Under the pieces are notes generated by a model. It was not told the DNA's origin. It searched no databases and saw only the letters and a program-made list of their open reading frames with translations. From contig JALRMH010000006.1 in the NCBI GenBank assembly GCA_026119935.1, positions 434,001 through 498,000 of the forward strand: a stretch of 64,000 bases of DNA, written 5' to 3'. This stretch comes from Endothia cerciana (taxonomy: Eukaryota > Ascomycota > Sordariomycetes > Diaporthales > Cryphonectriaceae). Below are positions 9,404 through 22,073 of this stretch, one piece after another. Positions within the stretch are counted from its first letter, which is position 1; the number at the start of each line of letters is the position of its first letter. Position numbers and translations under genes: made by a program.

Positions 9404-11769
9404 GACTTCACGGTGTGTTCTCGTACAGCAGCCTAGGTTCGGGTAAGGAATGCGAGTCGTTCCGGTCGATGTAGGAACGGACGGAACTCGACTATAGGTC
9501 CTTTCTTTATTACTCAATATGGATGAGATCGTCATGGACGCGTGGGAAGGTCTGACGGCTGAGGCGGAAGTTCATCAGTGTTGGAGGTAGCGCACGAGGT
9601 CAGAACAGCTGCCCTGGACCATGACACTTGACATGGGCTGCAGGAGGAACGCGGGGCTTGGCGGGGTTGGAATCCGGAGGGGCTGACCGTCTGACATTAG
9701 CGAGGGACCGAGTAAGCAGAGTGGCAGGACAGAGGGTCTGGTGGTTTAGGTCATGCCCCTCAGCGCTATGCTCGCCTGTGGGCTCGTTCGCCACAATGCA
9801 CGACACAGGGGTCTAAAGTAGTTGCAGCAGACGTGTTTGGGGTCCCGTCACTTGAGCATACAACAAAGCGCGGCAAGGTGTTTGGCAAGGGTTCTTTCTG
9901 ACGAGGAAGACACCCAGGTCAGTGTTGGCTTGATTTATACCTGACTAGATATTGATGACAAGCTGTTCTCTTGGTTTTCTTTCTTACAGCCTGGACTTGA
10001 CGCGTGTGCTAGTAACATCTCTCCAGGCAACAGCCACGAGAAAGACAACGAGGGAAATCCCGAGGCCGATACATCTACGTGGCCTGTGTGCTCTTTATCT
10101 CTGCCCTACTCTCCTCCCTCTCCTTAAATTCAGGTTTACGATCTGCAGACGTCGGCCTAGTGGCAGATGGTTGAAAGACTAGTCGCCCTTGAGATGGCGA
10201 GATGGAAGTGGAGCTAGGCAAAGGAGGGCACAGAAATGATGGCTTGAGTACTAGCATATTCGATAATTGAAACACAAGAAGGGCTGTGAAGTGACACACT
10301 TGTAATAGAGCTTTGTTCCCTTCTCGGTAGAGGAGAGGGCGCCTCGTGTTTCTGAGTTCTTTGAGTCAAACCCTCACATCCCCTGCCGCCTTCTTCCCCT
10401 CCCTTCAACCCTGCCCCTTTTCCTCAACCTTTGTCTTTTGATTTTTGGGACTGCTCGACTTATACAACAGATTGCCTGTACTGTCCGAGACTTCGATGAT
10501 TGCTCGGAGACACAAGAAGCAATGCTGAACATTGAAGAGCACACATACGGCCCCGGGGAGAGCGTCAGAGCTTGAGCCTCTGCTCAACCCGGTCATCTTT
10601 AGCTCATCTCACTTCTGTTCTTCACTGGCGAGACTGACGGTGGTGACGGCGACGAGACAGGCCTGCCATGAGACGGAGACGGCATAGTCGTTAAACTCAT
10701 AGGTTGTCCCAATTATCGGACAGGATCTGGCAGGAACCCCAGTCCCAAGGCCTCGTGGGTCTGTGAAAGGACTGATCAATGCCAACATGCTGTGGGCCAA
10801 GGCGAGTTTACTTTCCGAGACAGGATGGGGCCTATGAGGGTTTTACGTTCGGCCATTCTCACAAATATACGCATGCATTCCTTCGAGATTCGTTCAGCCT
10901 GCGCTTCAGGTAAAGCAATCTTACACCAATGCTTACAGTCAATCATTATATCGCATTTTGAAAAAGACAAATCTATTTTGTGCCTATATCTGTCTATCTG
11001 TACCGTTGGGCAAGGCTGCTGGCAACTTGACCGTCAAAGGCTCTACGAACGGCTTTAGATCTCCTTGGGCTATACATAAATACGCAGATGTTTGAGGCGC
11101 CCAAGCGTTTCACCAGGTCTTGTGTCCCAAACCATACTCAGATGTTTGTGGAGGTGCAATTGGGTCAAGCCTGGCAAAGGACAATCTCAACGAATAGGCT
11201 CAATCGACCCTCTAGCACTACCTCCAGGTATTAGACCGCTTCGCTCTTCGCAAATGTGACAAATCACAGTGGACTATCAGTCTGCATTCGAGGCGAGTAT
11301 CTCAAGAAACGTGCTTGGTCAGTCATCTCTGGGACACTATTCTGCTCTGCTGCGGTTTGCTCGATTTCTGAGCACCTTGTCCTTCACTGGACGCTCTTCG
11401 TCTGACTGTCTGCTAAACGTGGTATCCATCTATGCTCCTCCTCTAGGATCGCCGGAGGCTTCCACTTTTTACTATCTACACTCCTGCACCTACCTGCCCA
11501 CAAACAGCACTGTCGTGGTCAACCTGCCTTGAGGCAAAGGCAAGGATGGATGCTCGTAAGGTGAGCAAAAGCATTTGTTTCCAGGCTTCAGAGGTGTCTT
11601 CCACCTCTCATCATCATTAAACAACCTTTGTGTCAGCAGGACCAGCCTCTTGCATTCAAGGCTCTATCAATATTATTTTGTATACGATTTGGGCCCATCC
11701 TTGCTTACCTGCAGCCTCAAAATACTTGTATCTCTCGCACTCGTCCTGTGCAGTCTCCCCATCGCCCAC
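9404..11769. other. No gene recognised
   Basis: About 2.4 kb upstream of the HVA22-family gene without a supportable gene on either strand. Open frames are short and overlapping, with no domain. The left end presumably holds that gene's promoter. The right end grades into the broken WSC-domain gene. Confidence 0.5.
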
Positions 11770-13190
11770 CATAGCACAGTGCAACTTTCATCTCCCACGG
11801 CGGCTTTGAGAATGTCACGAGTGTTGGTCCCTCGCCCTGGACCTTGATTCTCGGCGGTGGCCTGGCTGGCATCGTCTCTTTGGGTTATGGCCATGATGGT
11901 TCTAGAGGCAACGTGACCGGCACCGATTCGCTTGTTCTGCAACAACCTGCCTCGTCCAGCTCTATCGGCACCGCCACTCTGTCGTAGAACATCACTGTTG
12001 CTGCCTATGTTCTATACAGCCTCAGCGTGGCCTTCCAGCCGAATGGCAACGGCTGGGTTTTCACCTGCTCCGGTGTGCCAATCGCCTATCCCATGCTCAG
12101 ACTGGGGTCAGCACACTTGCTAATAGTCAACACTGGTCCGGCATACATCTGATCCGTCACCTCAGGGACCTTTGTCCCTAATGCAAACGGTCTTTGGAAT
12201 ATCACCTACCAGGTCACCGTGCAGCTCGGCTTCCATATCTACTTTGACGACTTCGCTATCGTTCCTGCTAATAACGTCTCATGTGTTCTAACATATCGCC
12301 AGCCTGTTTCTGGTTATATCTTCCTGGCGTGCCAGACCGAGCCTTCCACATACCCGCCTCGCAGACCTGACAAGGCTGGATTCTCGTCGTACGACCTGAT
12401 AACTCGAAGCATGCGCAAAGTTCTGCTTTTCCTGGGCCTTCTTCGACACAGAATACGGCAACAAATGCTTCTGCGGTGCATGTATCGTGTATCAACCGCA
12501 AGTTGAGATTGGACAGGGCTGACTGGCCTCTTCACAGGAGACCATTGGGGATGGAACAACCACTGTCGGCCCAGAATACCGCTGGCAGGCCTGTTCCGGT
12601 AACAGCAGTCAGCTCTGTGGCAGTCCAAACCATCTCGGTCTCTATTACAACCCGTCGCAATCAGGTCCTTCCAACCCCTCCGGTCAGCGGGTCGTCGTTC
12701 CTTGACTGTTACAACAATACTGGCATCACACCTGGCCCACCTCGGACCCTTGACGTGCCTCATCTATGGGACAATACCGCGATGACGATCGAGAAATGTG
12801 CCACATTCTGCACGGGGTTCCTGTACTTTGGTCTTGAATACAGCTCTAAGTGGTATGTCTCCAAACCCCCCCCCCCCCCTACCTTTCCATCGCCGTCGTC
12901 TTCGTCCCGAGGCATTCACCCTCTCACCTCCCGCGTTCCTCTCTCTTAGCCTCACGTCTCCTATCCTCCTTCCCCTCCTCGCCTTGCACTTGCTAACGCC
13001 GCGCGTCCTGATCACGAGACTCTTGCCTCCCAATAAACCATCGTTATTAGCTCTTTGATCGCCTATAGTGCATTACGGTAACGAGATTACATCTGGCGCC
13101 GTCGATTAGACGACGCTGGCCAGCTGCGGATCGCCTTGTGCTGGCAACGCGTCCAAGCCTGAGGCGGACACTGGTTCATAAGCCTGTATC
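11770..13190 (+). pseudogene. Broken secreted protein with two WSC domains
   Basis: Pieces of one secreted protein appear in order but in different frames. First comes an all-beta carbohydrate-binding-like region (ISHGGFENVTSVGPSPWT at about 11790, then VAFQPNGNGWVFTC and AFHIYFDDFAIV-like text to 12270). Next is a first WSC domain, CAKFCFSWAFFDTEYGNKCF at about 12411-12475 and WQACSGNSSQLCGSPNHLGL to about 12640. A second WSC domain begins FLDCYNNTG at 12700, has TIEKCATFCTGFLYFGLEYS, and ends near 13180 with LASCGSPCAGNAS. WSC domains are Cys-rich carbohydrate-binding modules of cell-wall sensors and secreted enzymes. Frame changes lie between the parts, stops interrupt the second domain (GAVD then TAG), and the putative intron at 12852-13065 does not restore frame. 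I judge it non-functional. Confidence 0.7.
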
Positions 13191-13439
13191 GAACTGGCGC
13201 CACAGATTCCACCCACTCGGACACACTCTCCTCCGTGTACCGCCAGGCAATTCAACCTACATCTAACATCCGATGCGTATGTTCGTCGTGAACAAGGGCT
13301 CCAATCTTCCGGCATGGTTTCAGGATCAAGAGGTAGTAGCGGTGGAAAGAGTCGTGCAGGTGGTCAATGCGGGAGACGCGTACAAGGTCTGACAAATACC
13401 TGGGTGAACTTTTTATCCTCGACTACCGAAGATAGATGG

Positions 13440-13960
13440 CATAGAGTGGTATTATATCCAAAGAATCTTCGCTAGTGTTTCGATAAGCTCTTCTGTCGGC
13501 ACAGTCCTGCCGGTTTTGACAATGAAAATGCCTACAACAAGCACCACCCCCAGCAGAGTGTTCCTGGGCAAGCCGTCCCATAGATGGTAGCCCACATCAG
13601 ACATCCCGTACAGCACCGGGTTATCCCTTATCGATTGACATCATGGCAAGTTACTCCTACATGAGAAAGCCCTCGTAGCGCATGCGACCGACATGGCGCG
13701 AGCATGCATCAGCAGTGTTCATGTGCTCGAAGCTGCATTCTGGGGTCCAGCTCACGGACGTGTCAACGCCAATGCGGACCCACAAGAACAGCCGGTACTC
13801 CAACCAGTCGCCCAGGTAGTCACTCAAAGATGAATACGGGATCGCATGGGGAGGCCGCCTTCTCCTGTCGGAAGGTGTCGCCCACCCCGCTGGCCATCAC
13901 CAGGTCCGCATGCGCGGAGAGCCCAGGAAGTTTCCAGAGATGAATCGAGGTTGGCCTCGG
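13440..13960 (-). pseudogene. Unidentified minus-strand coding remnant
   Basis: On the minus strand three coding-like stretches follow one another in shifted frames: ADLVMASGVGDTFRQEKAAS, then LGDWLEYRLFLWVRIGVDTS, then NPVLYGMSDVGYHLWDGLPR followed by a hydrophobic segment (LLGVVLVVGIFIV) and the terminal TEELIETLAKILWI before a stop at about 13456. The composition looks like real protein, but stops and frame changes separate the parts. I do not recognise the family. It could be one decayed gene or two. The only support is codon-like character. Confidence 0.3.
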
Positions 13961-16900
13961 TGAGAGTATAGTTCGGCAGGTTTCTCAAGGAGTATCTTCC
14001 GGTATATCTATCACATGTAGGGAAGCCCTAACCAAACTATTAAAGGAGGCTCTGGGCAATATCATCCTCATGAGTATAGCAGCAAGACTGTGGCAATGTG
14101 ACCTTGGTCGGGACAGAATTGGCCGAATCGAGCAGCGATGCTGCCGGGGGTTGGTACTATTTGGGAGTATGGTGATGTTGATGCGGGCGGCAATCTGAAT
14201 GTGAAGTGCAAGACCGTTGTAATGGCCGGAGAGGAGCGTGTGGTGAACCGCGCGATTGCTGGTTGCCACCATGGGGTGTTCTGCAGCTGGTCAGTACGCA
14301 TATCTGTAAGAGTTGATGGGAAGAGAATGATCAGTCTTGCCACTCGAGTCTCGATTCTCTCTCGCCTGGTAGCTCCTCGAGGCTTCCCTCGCCACACCAG
14401 ACATCTGAATGTAATAGCTTGCGAGTCATGTCGCCGGCGCCGTATATCCGGGAGGGCCCACGCAGGAATGCGCTGTTTATCATAGCACAAGCAATAAGCA
14501 TATTCTTACACTTGATGTGTCGTGTTAACGTCTCCCAATGTGGCAACCCTGGTCAGGCGAATGATAGGCGGATACCACATACCCATTTTGGTTGTCGGGA
14601 CCTTTGGGTCCCGAGGTCTGTGCCAATTCGAGACTTGTGCCTTCGGGGCTGTGAACACTTCCGTCTGGGCTCGTCTCCGCTGGCCAGCAGCTACCCTTTT
14701 GTACCTACTCCTGCTACTCAGTTCTTAGCATGGCATGACCTACTGTTCAGGTAATCTGCGTGAGCAAGGGACGACGTTGATTCAGAGACAGAGCACGGGT
14801 TGCGCAAGAGCGCAGCCTTTTGCACCAACAGACGACATTCTACTTGCCCTCCGAGAAGGAACACGAAGGGGCGGGAGGAAAGGAGAGGGCAGAAGGAAAT
14901 GGAGAGTCATAGTCATGCAACAAGAGTCGAGAGGCGAAAACACATCAGCCAGTGGATGTCTCCGGGACCTAGATCGCAGCGCCGTACTTGATCCCTACAG
15001 AGGAGAGGAGCTTGACGTAGCTCGGTATGTGCCCGAGGCCTTGGGTATTCGTGACACTATTGAAATGATGTCAACACGTTGGTTCGAAGTGCGAACCACC
15101 CCTCATGACTGTCCCTGTTGGACAGCCATGGTGGCGTGGGTGGATATCTGTCGCAGAATTAACCCTGCGTTACCTTTGCCCAATTTTACGGAGACCAGAA
15201 TTGAGAGAACCGTGGCTGTCCAGGCAGTGACTCCTTGTTTTATCCGCGTATAATGACATTTAGTGACATCTAGCTATCTGTTCCCCCTTTCAAGGTTCGG
15301 CAAGGTCGTCGCACCGAGGGTGAACGGAAAGGGGCGCTTGGACGTACCCTGTGCATGTGGAGTGGGCGCCGGTATCACTTGTCGACGTGTCCATTACACA
15401 CCGGGGGCGACATTCACAAATGGCATACCATAGTTAATTATACAGAAGCTGTGCCAAAAATAAAAATCAAAAACAAGTCGGAAAAAGAACAGACGAAAAA
15501 AAAAAGACTCAGGTTCCCTGCAGAGGTTGCGATGCTCGTCCCAACATAGATTAGTTACACAGTGTGGCTATGTAACCAAGTTGGCCTTGAGAGGAGGTCG
15601 TGATGAGGTGGCAGCTGCCTCTCAGCCACGGTCTCGTTGGGGCTCTCGGCCTTCATTGATGCTTATTTTCCCTGAAACGGACCCTGCATAATACATGGGT
15701 AGCAGAGCCCGCGCGGGTGCCCGGCATGGGACGCGGGTGCCCGGCATGGACGCGGGTCGCCACCTCGGCTGCCAGTAGTGTAACCCCGCGTGAGGGCCCA
15801 AGCGGGCATCTATTAGGGTGGAAGGCCGAAGATATTGACCTATCCCCCAGATCGCTGCAACGTCCGGCGAGGGGGCTGGCGAACCAGCACGCGGCCAGCT
15901 ACTCCGTACACCCCAGTAGAAACCATACCATCTAGATTCGTCAAAGCCTAACCCGGGTGACAGGCTCCGGGGGGTCCACCCACATGCCACCGCCTTCGGC
16001 GCTTGCTGGGCTGGCAGGCTGGCTGGCAGGCCGGTAGGCTGGCTGGCAGGCTGTCTCCCTCCTACCACGTACCTTGTGGAGACAATGCCGGCATCCCGAC
16101 GCTTAGAATTATCGCCGATGGCGGTGGTCAGCAGCCAAGATGTTTGCCAGGAAAGCTTGCTCCAACGAACTCATGCTGCCAAGCGATGAGGCTCATGATG
16201 CAGATTGACGCAGATCGTCGACCGGCCCCCCTGCCCGTCTGTAAGGTGTACCATGGCATCGATGCAGACGTCACATCTTGGGAGGATATCGCGAGGTTTC
16301 CGACGATGTTCCGGCGGTCATTGCAACGGCAAAGGCTTTCCGGTGCAACCTCGGTATGGTCACACAATATCGAAAAACGCACTCAGATGGAGCCTTCTTG
16401 AGTCGTAGAGTAGGCGGGTGAAGGGGGTCGCTACTAAATAATGCGCACTCGGGGGACCTCGTCTTACGCTCGTTTTACCGGGAAACCAAGGCAGAGTGGT
16501 CTCCATACTTACCCTCCCCCCCGCAGATCCCCCCCTCTCCACCCCGGTGTAGAGTTGCTTTGCCGCCATGATCCACACTATCCACTTTCCCCAGAAAGTC
16601 CTCGTGGGAATGGCCTGATTGCGTGTACCCTTGCTTCAACCTCCCCCGTCGAGGGACGCATTGAGGTCTGTGGCCCCGGTGGATATTTCCTGGTCCGGGC
16701 TAGTGTCGTGTGTCCCGTCTAACCTCTGAGGCTTCCAGGGCCGTTATGGCTCTAACGAACTAGGCGCATCCTCTGAGTGCGCAGCCCTGGAGGCGTGGCC
16801 TTTGGGCGTGGGCGGTGTCAGTAGGAACACTCGAAAGGGGTGTGTTGTTTCCCCCAGCGTACGTGGTATACACACCAGTTCCTCCCTAGGTAGTAACCCT

Positions 16901-17065
16901 CGGACACCTCGGCGGAGGCAAGAAATGTGTCCGATAGTCCAAGCGTTCTGGTTTATATCTCTTGCCTCTATTCAAATACGCCATCTCTACGTCTCCTCCT
17001 CCTCTCTTGGTCCTTTCGACGTTCTGGCCCAACCTGACCCTCTCGGACTGCGCGACACCGACAAG
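13961..17065. repeat. Gene-poor stretch with two short tandem repeats
   Basis: No supportable gene in about 3.1 kb. Two tandem repeats stand out. At about 15712-15768 a unit built on GACGCGGGTGCCCGGCATG occurs about 2.5 times. At about 16008-16052 the 8-bp unit GGCTGGCA/GGCTGGCT is repeated with small changes. A TACTCCGTA nonamer lies at about 15900. The right end is the upstream region of the MFS transporter gene. Confidence 0.45.
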
Positions 17066-18942
17066 ATGAGCCAGGAAGAGAAACGCTCCCATTCTCCCTT
17101 GAAGGTCGAGGAGGCGCAAGAGCCGCACCACGTCCAGGATGAATACAGCGTGAGTGTTTCCAACTACCCCACGGCGCGACGCCTTGTCTAGAGCTGTGGT
17201 GAACATACCCTTTTAACACCTCAACAGAGCGAGATCAACGCTCTCTCTGAAGAGCACCGGCAATTCCTCCTTCAGAGACATGGGACGTTAGACCTTGAGC
17301 CGGTTCCCGACATGACCGACGCAGACCCGTACAACTGGTCCCAGAGGAAGGTGAGGAGTCGTCACGACGATCGCAGCGTTTGGACCGCTCGTTAACCAAA
17401 CGGCCACCGCCTACAGAAAGTCATGAATCTCATCCTCGTTGCGTTTCATGCCATGATGGGAACTTTCACGGCAGCGTGAGTAACACTGCCCGTCACAAAC
17501 CACGCCGCAGCCTCTCGTCGACCTCTCAGAGACCTCGTCGGCGCCGGAAGATACTAACATGATCCCGAACCCCCAGTGCGATTATGGCGGCCTTTGTGAA
17601 TATCGCCGAGGACCTCGACATCGCCGTACAGACCGCAAGCTACCTCACCTCGCTGGTCATCTGTATTCTTGGTATTGCCCCCCTGCTCTGGCGGCCGCTC
17701 TCGCAGCGCTTCGGACGACGACCTATCTTCCTTGTCTCCTTGGTTTGCAGTCTGGTCGGAAACATCGGCTGCGCGAACGCTCATTCCTATGGCACCATGG
17801 GGCTGTGCCGTGCCATCACGGCCTTCTTCATCTGTCCCGCCGCCGCGATTGGATCTGGTGTCGTCGCCGAGACCTTCTTCCAGAAGGAGAGGGCGAGGTA
17901 CATGGGTATCTGGACCATGATGGTCACGCTCGGCGTCCCAGTCGCGCCCTTCATTTTCGGCTTCGTCGCTCTGAGGGTCGGCTACCGCTGGATCTACTAC
18001 ATCCTCGCTATCGTGAGCCCCAGCCCGTGCCCGTCTTGCTGCGCTCTCATCTAACGACGTGCCCTTCAGACAAATGGTGTGCAGTTCGTCCTATACTTCT
18101 TCTTCGGCCCCGAGTCCCGCTACATCCGCGGCGAGGAGGTGCCCGAGACCGAGAAGAACGAGTCCGACTTTAAGAGACAGTACACCAGCTTCCGGCGCAT
18201 CGACCAGTCGCCCATGACCCTGTATGACTTCGTCGAGCCGCTTGCGCACGCCGCGCACCCGTGCGTCGTCATCCCGACCGTGGCATACGCGATGGAGTTC
18301 CTGTGGACGAGCATCATGGTCACCGTCGAGATCCCACAGCTGTTCCCCCAGCTCTTCGACTTCAACACGCAGCAGAACGGCCTGCAGATGATCGCCGTCA
18401 TCGTCGGGACCATCATCGGTGAGCAGGTCGGGGGCCGCATGTCAGATCTCTGGATGTCGATGCGGCGCCGCAAGCTGGGCGGGCGGACCCCCGAGCCCGA
18501 GTTCCGCCTGTGGCTGAGCTACTTCGGCTTCACTCTCTGTATCATTGGTGTCGTCGTCTTCCTGGTGCAACTGTATTATGCGGGCACTACGTGGAATGTC
18601 ACCCCCCTGGTGGGCGTTGGTATCTGCTCTACCGGTAAGCCCCCCTTTCCCATTGACATGTTGGCCTGCCCTTCTGACACGCGTCACCTCGCAGGCAACC
18701 AAATCGTGACAACGGTGCTGGTCACCTATGCCGTGGACTGCTACCGCAGCGATGCTGCTAGTATCGGCGTCTTCATCACCTTCGTAAGGCAGATCTGGGG
18801 GTTCATCGGGCCATTCTGGTTACCTCAGCTGCTCGCTGTCGCTGGCTACCGCCAGACCGCTGGAATCGCAGTGGGGATGATGGTCGCTGTGTCCATCATA
18901 CCGGTGCTGGTGGTGCAGTGGAAGGGTCGTTCGTGGAGGTGA
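17066..18942 (+). CDS. MFS transporter (DHA1-like), intact
   Basis: Six exons (17066-17149, 17228-17350, 17417-17475, 17577-18012, 18070-18634, 18695-18942) join in phase with GT-AG introns and give 504 aa. A TACTAACA branch point lies just before exon 4. The cytosolic N-terminus has the frequent DHA1 element DPYNWSQRK before helix 1 (NLILVAFHAMMGTFTAAAIM). Motif A between helices 2 and 3 reads PLSQRFGRRPIF. The central loop contains RRIDQSPMTLYDFVEPL, and the second six-helix bundle follows, including VGTIIGEQVGGRMSDLWMS and VTYAVDCYRSDAASIGVFI. Members are proton-coupled carriers of drugs, sugars or small metabolites in the plasma membrane; the substrate cannot be read from the sequence. 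It stands alone between decayed genes. Confidence 0.9.
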
Positions 18943-20381
18943 TGAGTTTTTGTAGCCGACCGAGGAGGAGCACAGTGGTTGTTTTGTGACTACTAGTTCT
19001 AGTTGAGCCGGCTTCGATACCTTTTCCCTTTCCAACTAATTCTTCGAGTCCGCGCACTCTTGACCTTCCACTTGTTCCTCCTTTCAATGCTACTCGTCAA
19101 GAGAAAGATCAGCGTCCTTATCATCCAGACTTCCAACTGGTGAAGTGGTACTTGATAGAACGAGAGAAGACCTTTGAGGGCACGTTTCTCAAGTCCTCCC
19201 GTCAGTATCAAAAGGAAGGCACATATTACTAAAAGGGTCGAACTTTCCACTGCATAGATAATGACAAGAAGCGTGTAGGGCGGGAGTTTTCGACTTGGGG
19301 TTCGTTTTACCTCTCTTTGCTCTTTCACAACAGACGTTAGACCTGGCCCAGTACCCAGCAGGCCTGAGAAAGTGACACCGCGCGCAGTGGGATCTCCACG
19401 CCTACACGGGGGATCTGAGGTCGTCACTGTTTCCCCACCTTCAAAGGATCAGCCTCGTCTTGGAGGCATCGCCTCAGACCGCAGTGAGAGGTGGCAGGCT
19501 CGGCTTCCGGTCGAGCTTCGAGGGTTACCTGGCCGGGGCGGACGACCCTTGCGTCACTGGCAGCTTCTTCTGCGAGAATAAGAACATTACTGAGACCATT
19601 GCTGAGTACTGGTACGACGCCAAGAGGTCGTCACTAGGCCGGATGCTTGAAACGTTCCGAAATCAGTTGGAGGGGGACTGGGACTCCCGGAGTGGCTCTG
19701 ATGGAAGCCGAGCATGTCCATATTCTGACAAGCCCGATGCGAACGAGCCGAAGGCAGGAGACATGGATCTCAAGGGCATAGGACTCTATCAGACCTATAT
19801 GATTACACCAGACCCGCCCGTCAAGGTACTAGAAACACTACAAAGCCATGAGCCCAGGCATGTGTTGGACGTGCTTGTGTTGATGACATCAGCATAGGCC
19901 GAGGAGGTGACAAGGCAGAACAGAATGGGTCAGGCGTTTTGATACGCTGGGCTAGGGGAGAAGTGAGAATCACTAACGTCATGGGCACGGAGATGGATGT
20001 GGCAGGCTGGGCGCCTGCCTCAGGCTGCAGAAACACAATGGTCTTATTCATTACCAATAAGTAGCTGAGACACACGCATGGTATTCTTCTCCAAGGCATA
20101 GCACGTAAGGTTACTTGCCTTCGGATTAGGTGCAGTTGTAAAGTGGCTTATAGAGCGTGAGTATGCCAAGTAAACCACAACACTGCTATGCACTGCAGTC
20201 TCCTCTCCTGAGACGAGTGAGCAGCCGTTGGTCATTCAAGATCCGAAACTATTCGAATGATCCTGGGCTAGATGGATAGGAGATCGCGTCAGTATTCGAT
20301 GTGGCAGACCTGAACCCACAAAAGCGCTGTGATGGCAAGATGTCGGCAACGAATGTGCTGTCACCTGAGGCATCAGACAAC
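18943..20381. other. Mostly empty; open frame 19460-19897 (+) unidentified
   Basis: A plus-strand frame from the ATG at 19460 to the stop at 19897 encodes 145 aa with protein-like composition (for example DDPCVTGSFFCENKNITETI and AEYWYDAKRSSLGRMLETFR). I know no family for it and it may be a remnant or the last exon of something lost. The rest of the interval shows no gene. Confidence 0.3.
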
Positions 20382-21507
20382 TCACCCCACTGGGGTGCCA
20401 TGCTTGGCCTGCTTGGCCGCGGTAGCGGCCTTCTGAGCCTCCCTCCACTGCTTCTTGGTCTGCCTCCGATCATCCAGCAGGAGGCGGCTCAACCAGTGCA
20501 GGGTGCGGCCGCGGCGCATCTTCTCAACCTCCATGACCGCAGTCTTCTCGTCGATGCCATCGGCCATGTACTTCATGATCTGGTCCATGATCGCCTTGCG
20601 CCGGCCATACCACGACCGGATCCTAGAGTCGGGACGCCAACGCCGGCCCCACAGCGCCTCGAGGGACTCCAGCGAGGGGTTCCCGTAGCGGCCGTAGCGG
20701 TACTCCTCCCAGACCTCTGGGACCGTATCCAGGCTGCTCTGCTCGACTGTAGGCGGCTCGTTAGGGTACGGAGAGGGTGTGATCTTTAGCTCAACTCTGC
20801 CCTGGGCCCTGGGCCCTGGGGAGGGGCGTAGGTCTGCCGAATGCAGCCGAGCCTGGTGTCTGGTTGGAGGGGCTTTCGATGAGCTCTCGCTGGGGAGTGG
20901 CGGACGTGCCATCGGGCGTCGCGGAGAAGATTGGGCCAGTCGTAGGACCAGCTACTGCAACCTGGCTCAGCGTCGAGAAGGGGCGACGGGGAGGAGCACT
21001 CGATGCATTTGCGACATCTGTTCCGCCGAGGCTCGTCGGGGGCTCTGCGGAAGGCTGAGGGGCTGTGATGGAAGCAATGTCCTGCGGCCAGGTCTTCTTA
21101 GCCCGGCCCGAGTAGGTTCTGGTTCTGGTGGACCCACGCTCTGAATAGACTGTATGTGCCTTGTCTGTGAGTCAAAATAGGCATTAAGTAGGCCCTTCAT
21201 CTGTTCAAGCTGAGTGCTGACGATGGCGGACTGGTTTCGAAGCTCGGCGACATGTTGGCCGTGGGAGGCCTGCATTTTGTGGATGATTGAAACCAGTTCC
21301 TCGGGGCTCTTATCCCAGAGCTGATGCTCTGTCCCTTCCGTGGAACATCTGCGACGTCGGGTCTCGATCGTTGGAGAGGAATGGCTCGGCAGCTTGCCTC
21401 CTGGGAGGGGCTCTATGCAGGTCGGAGGGCTCCTCATTCTCGGGAGGTCGTTTGATAGGGACGCCATCACCAGCGGCTGGAAATGAAGGGTGATATGGGG
21501 GATCCAT
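20382..21507 (-). pseudogene. Broken GCR1_C-domain protein (Crypton-type DNA-binding domain)
   Basis: Read on the minus strand the parts are an N-terminal disordered segment starting MDPPYHPSFPAAGDGVPIKR at 21507, a coiled coil (SPEELVSIIHKMQASHG to MKGLLNAYFDSQTRHIQSIQ), a Pro/Ser-rich linker, and a C-terminal domain VWEEYRYGRYGNPSLESLEA...WGRRWRPDSRIRSWYGRRK ending at 20382. That domain matches the GCR1_C family, a DNA-binding module of yeast Gcr1 that also occurs in fungal Crypton tyrosine-recombinase elements and in stand-alone proteins. Three frame changes are needed: near 21320, near 21100 (in GCTAAGAAG) and near 20815, inside a repeated GGGCCCT run that suggests slippage. No recombinase domain is present. 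It could be a dead transcription factor or a Crypton remnant. Confidence 0.6.
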
Positions 21508-22073
21508 AATCGCAGATATCTTGACAACAGGGGGCGTTGGCCGCCGACAGCGAAGACGAGAAGGGCCCGTGATAGCTTGCCATCGCCATATTTATTGGTG
21601 TTGCCGCCGGGTATTTTCAAAGGGTAAATAAAGTTGGGAACTCGGCTGCGAGGTTGCCATATTATGTATGTATCCCAGTCCACAGCGTACGGCTCGAGCC
21701 GCCTTCCAATTTTTGGGTCCTCTTCGGGGATGCTCAGGCATGGCACCCCCTGTGATAAGCTCCCAGACCTTCCGGATCGACTTACATTTGCCAACTCTGG
21801 ATTAAACTTTCAAGAAAACATCAGACGTTGTCTCAAGGCTTGTACGATACATCTTCCCCCACCTGCCGAAGTAACAATACCTCGTGCCCTCAGATGCAGC
21901 TTATTATCACTTCCGCCCGATGGAGCTTAGGACATGCACGAGCATGCAGCTGCAGCTCAGCCCAGGGCCCTAGAATGCTTGGCTGACCTTCCGTGGAGCA
22001 GGATAAAATGCTCATTTTACTAGTACATATCAGCATTCTCCGCCTCTCAACTCACGTTCTGCAAACAGTCTCC
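21508..22073. other. Intergenic between two broken genes
   Basis: No gene recognised. The region lies between the start of the broken GCR1_C gene (minus) and the start of the broken HET gene (plus), so it would have been their divergent promoter. Confidence 0.4.

Noticed and set aside
14735..15253. 172-codon plus-strand frame
   Set aside because: No recognisable domain, uneven composition, no supporting splice or promoter signals.
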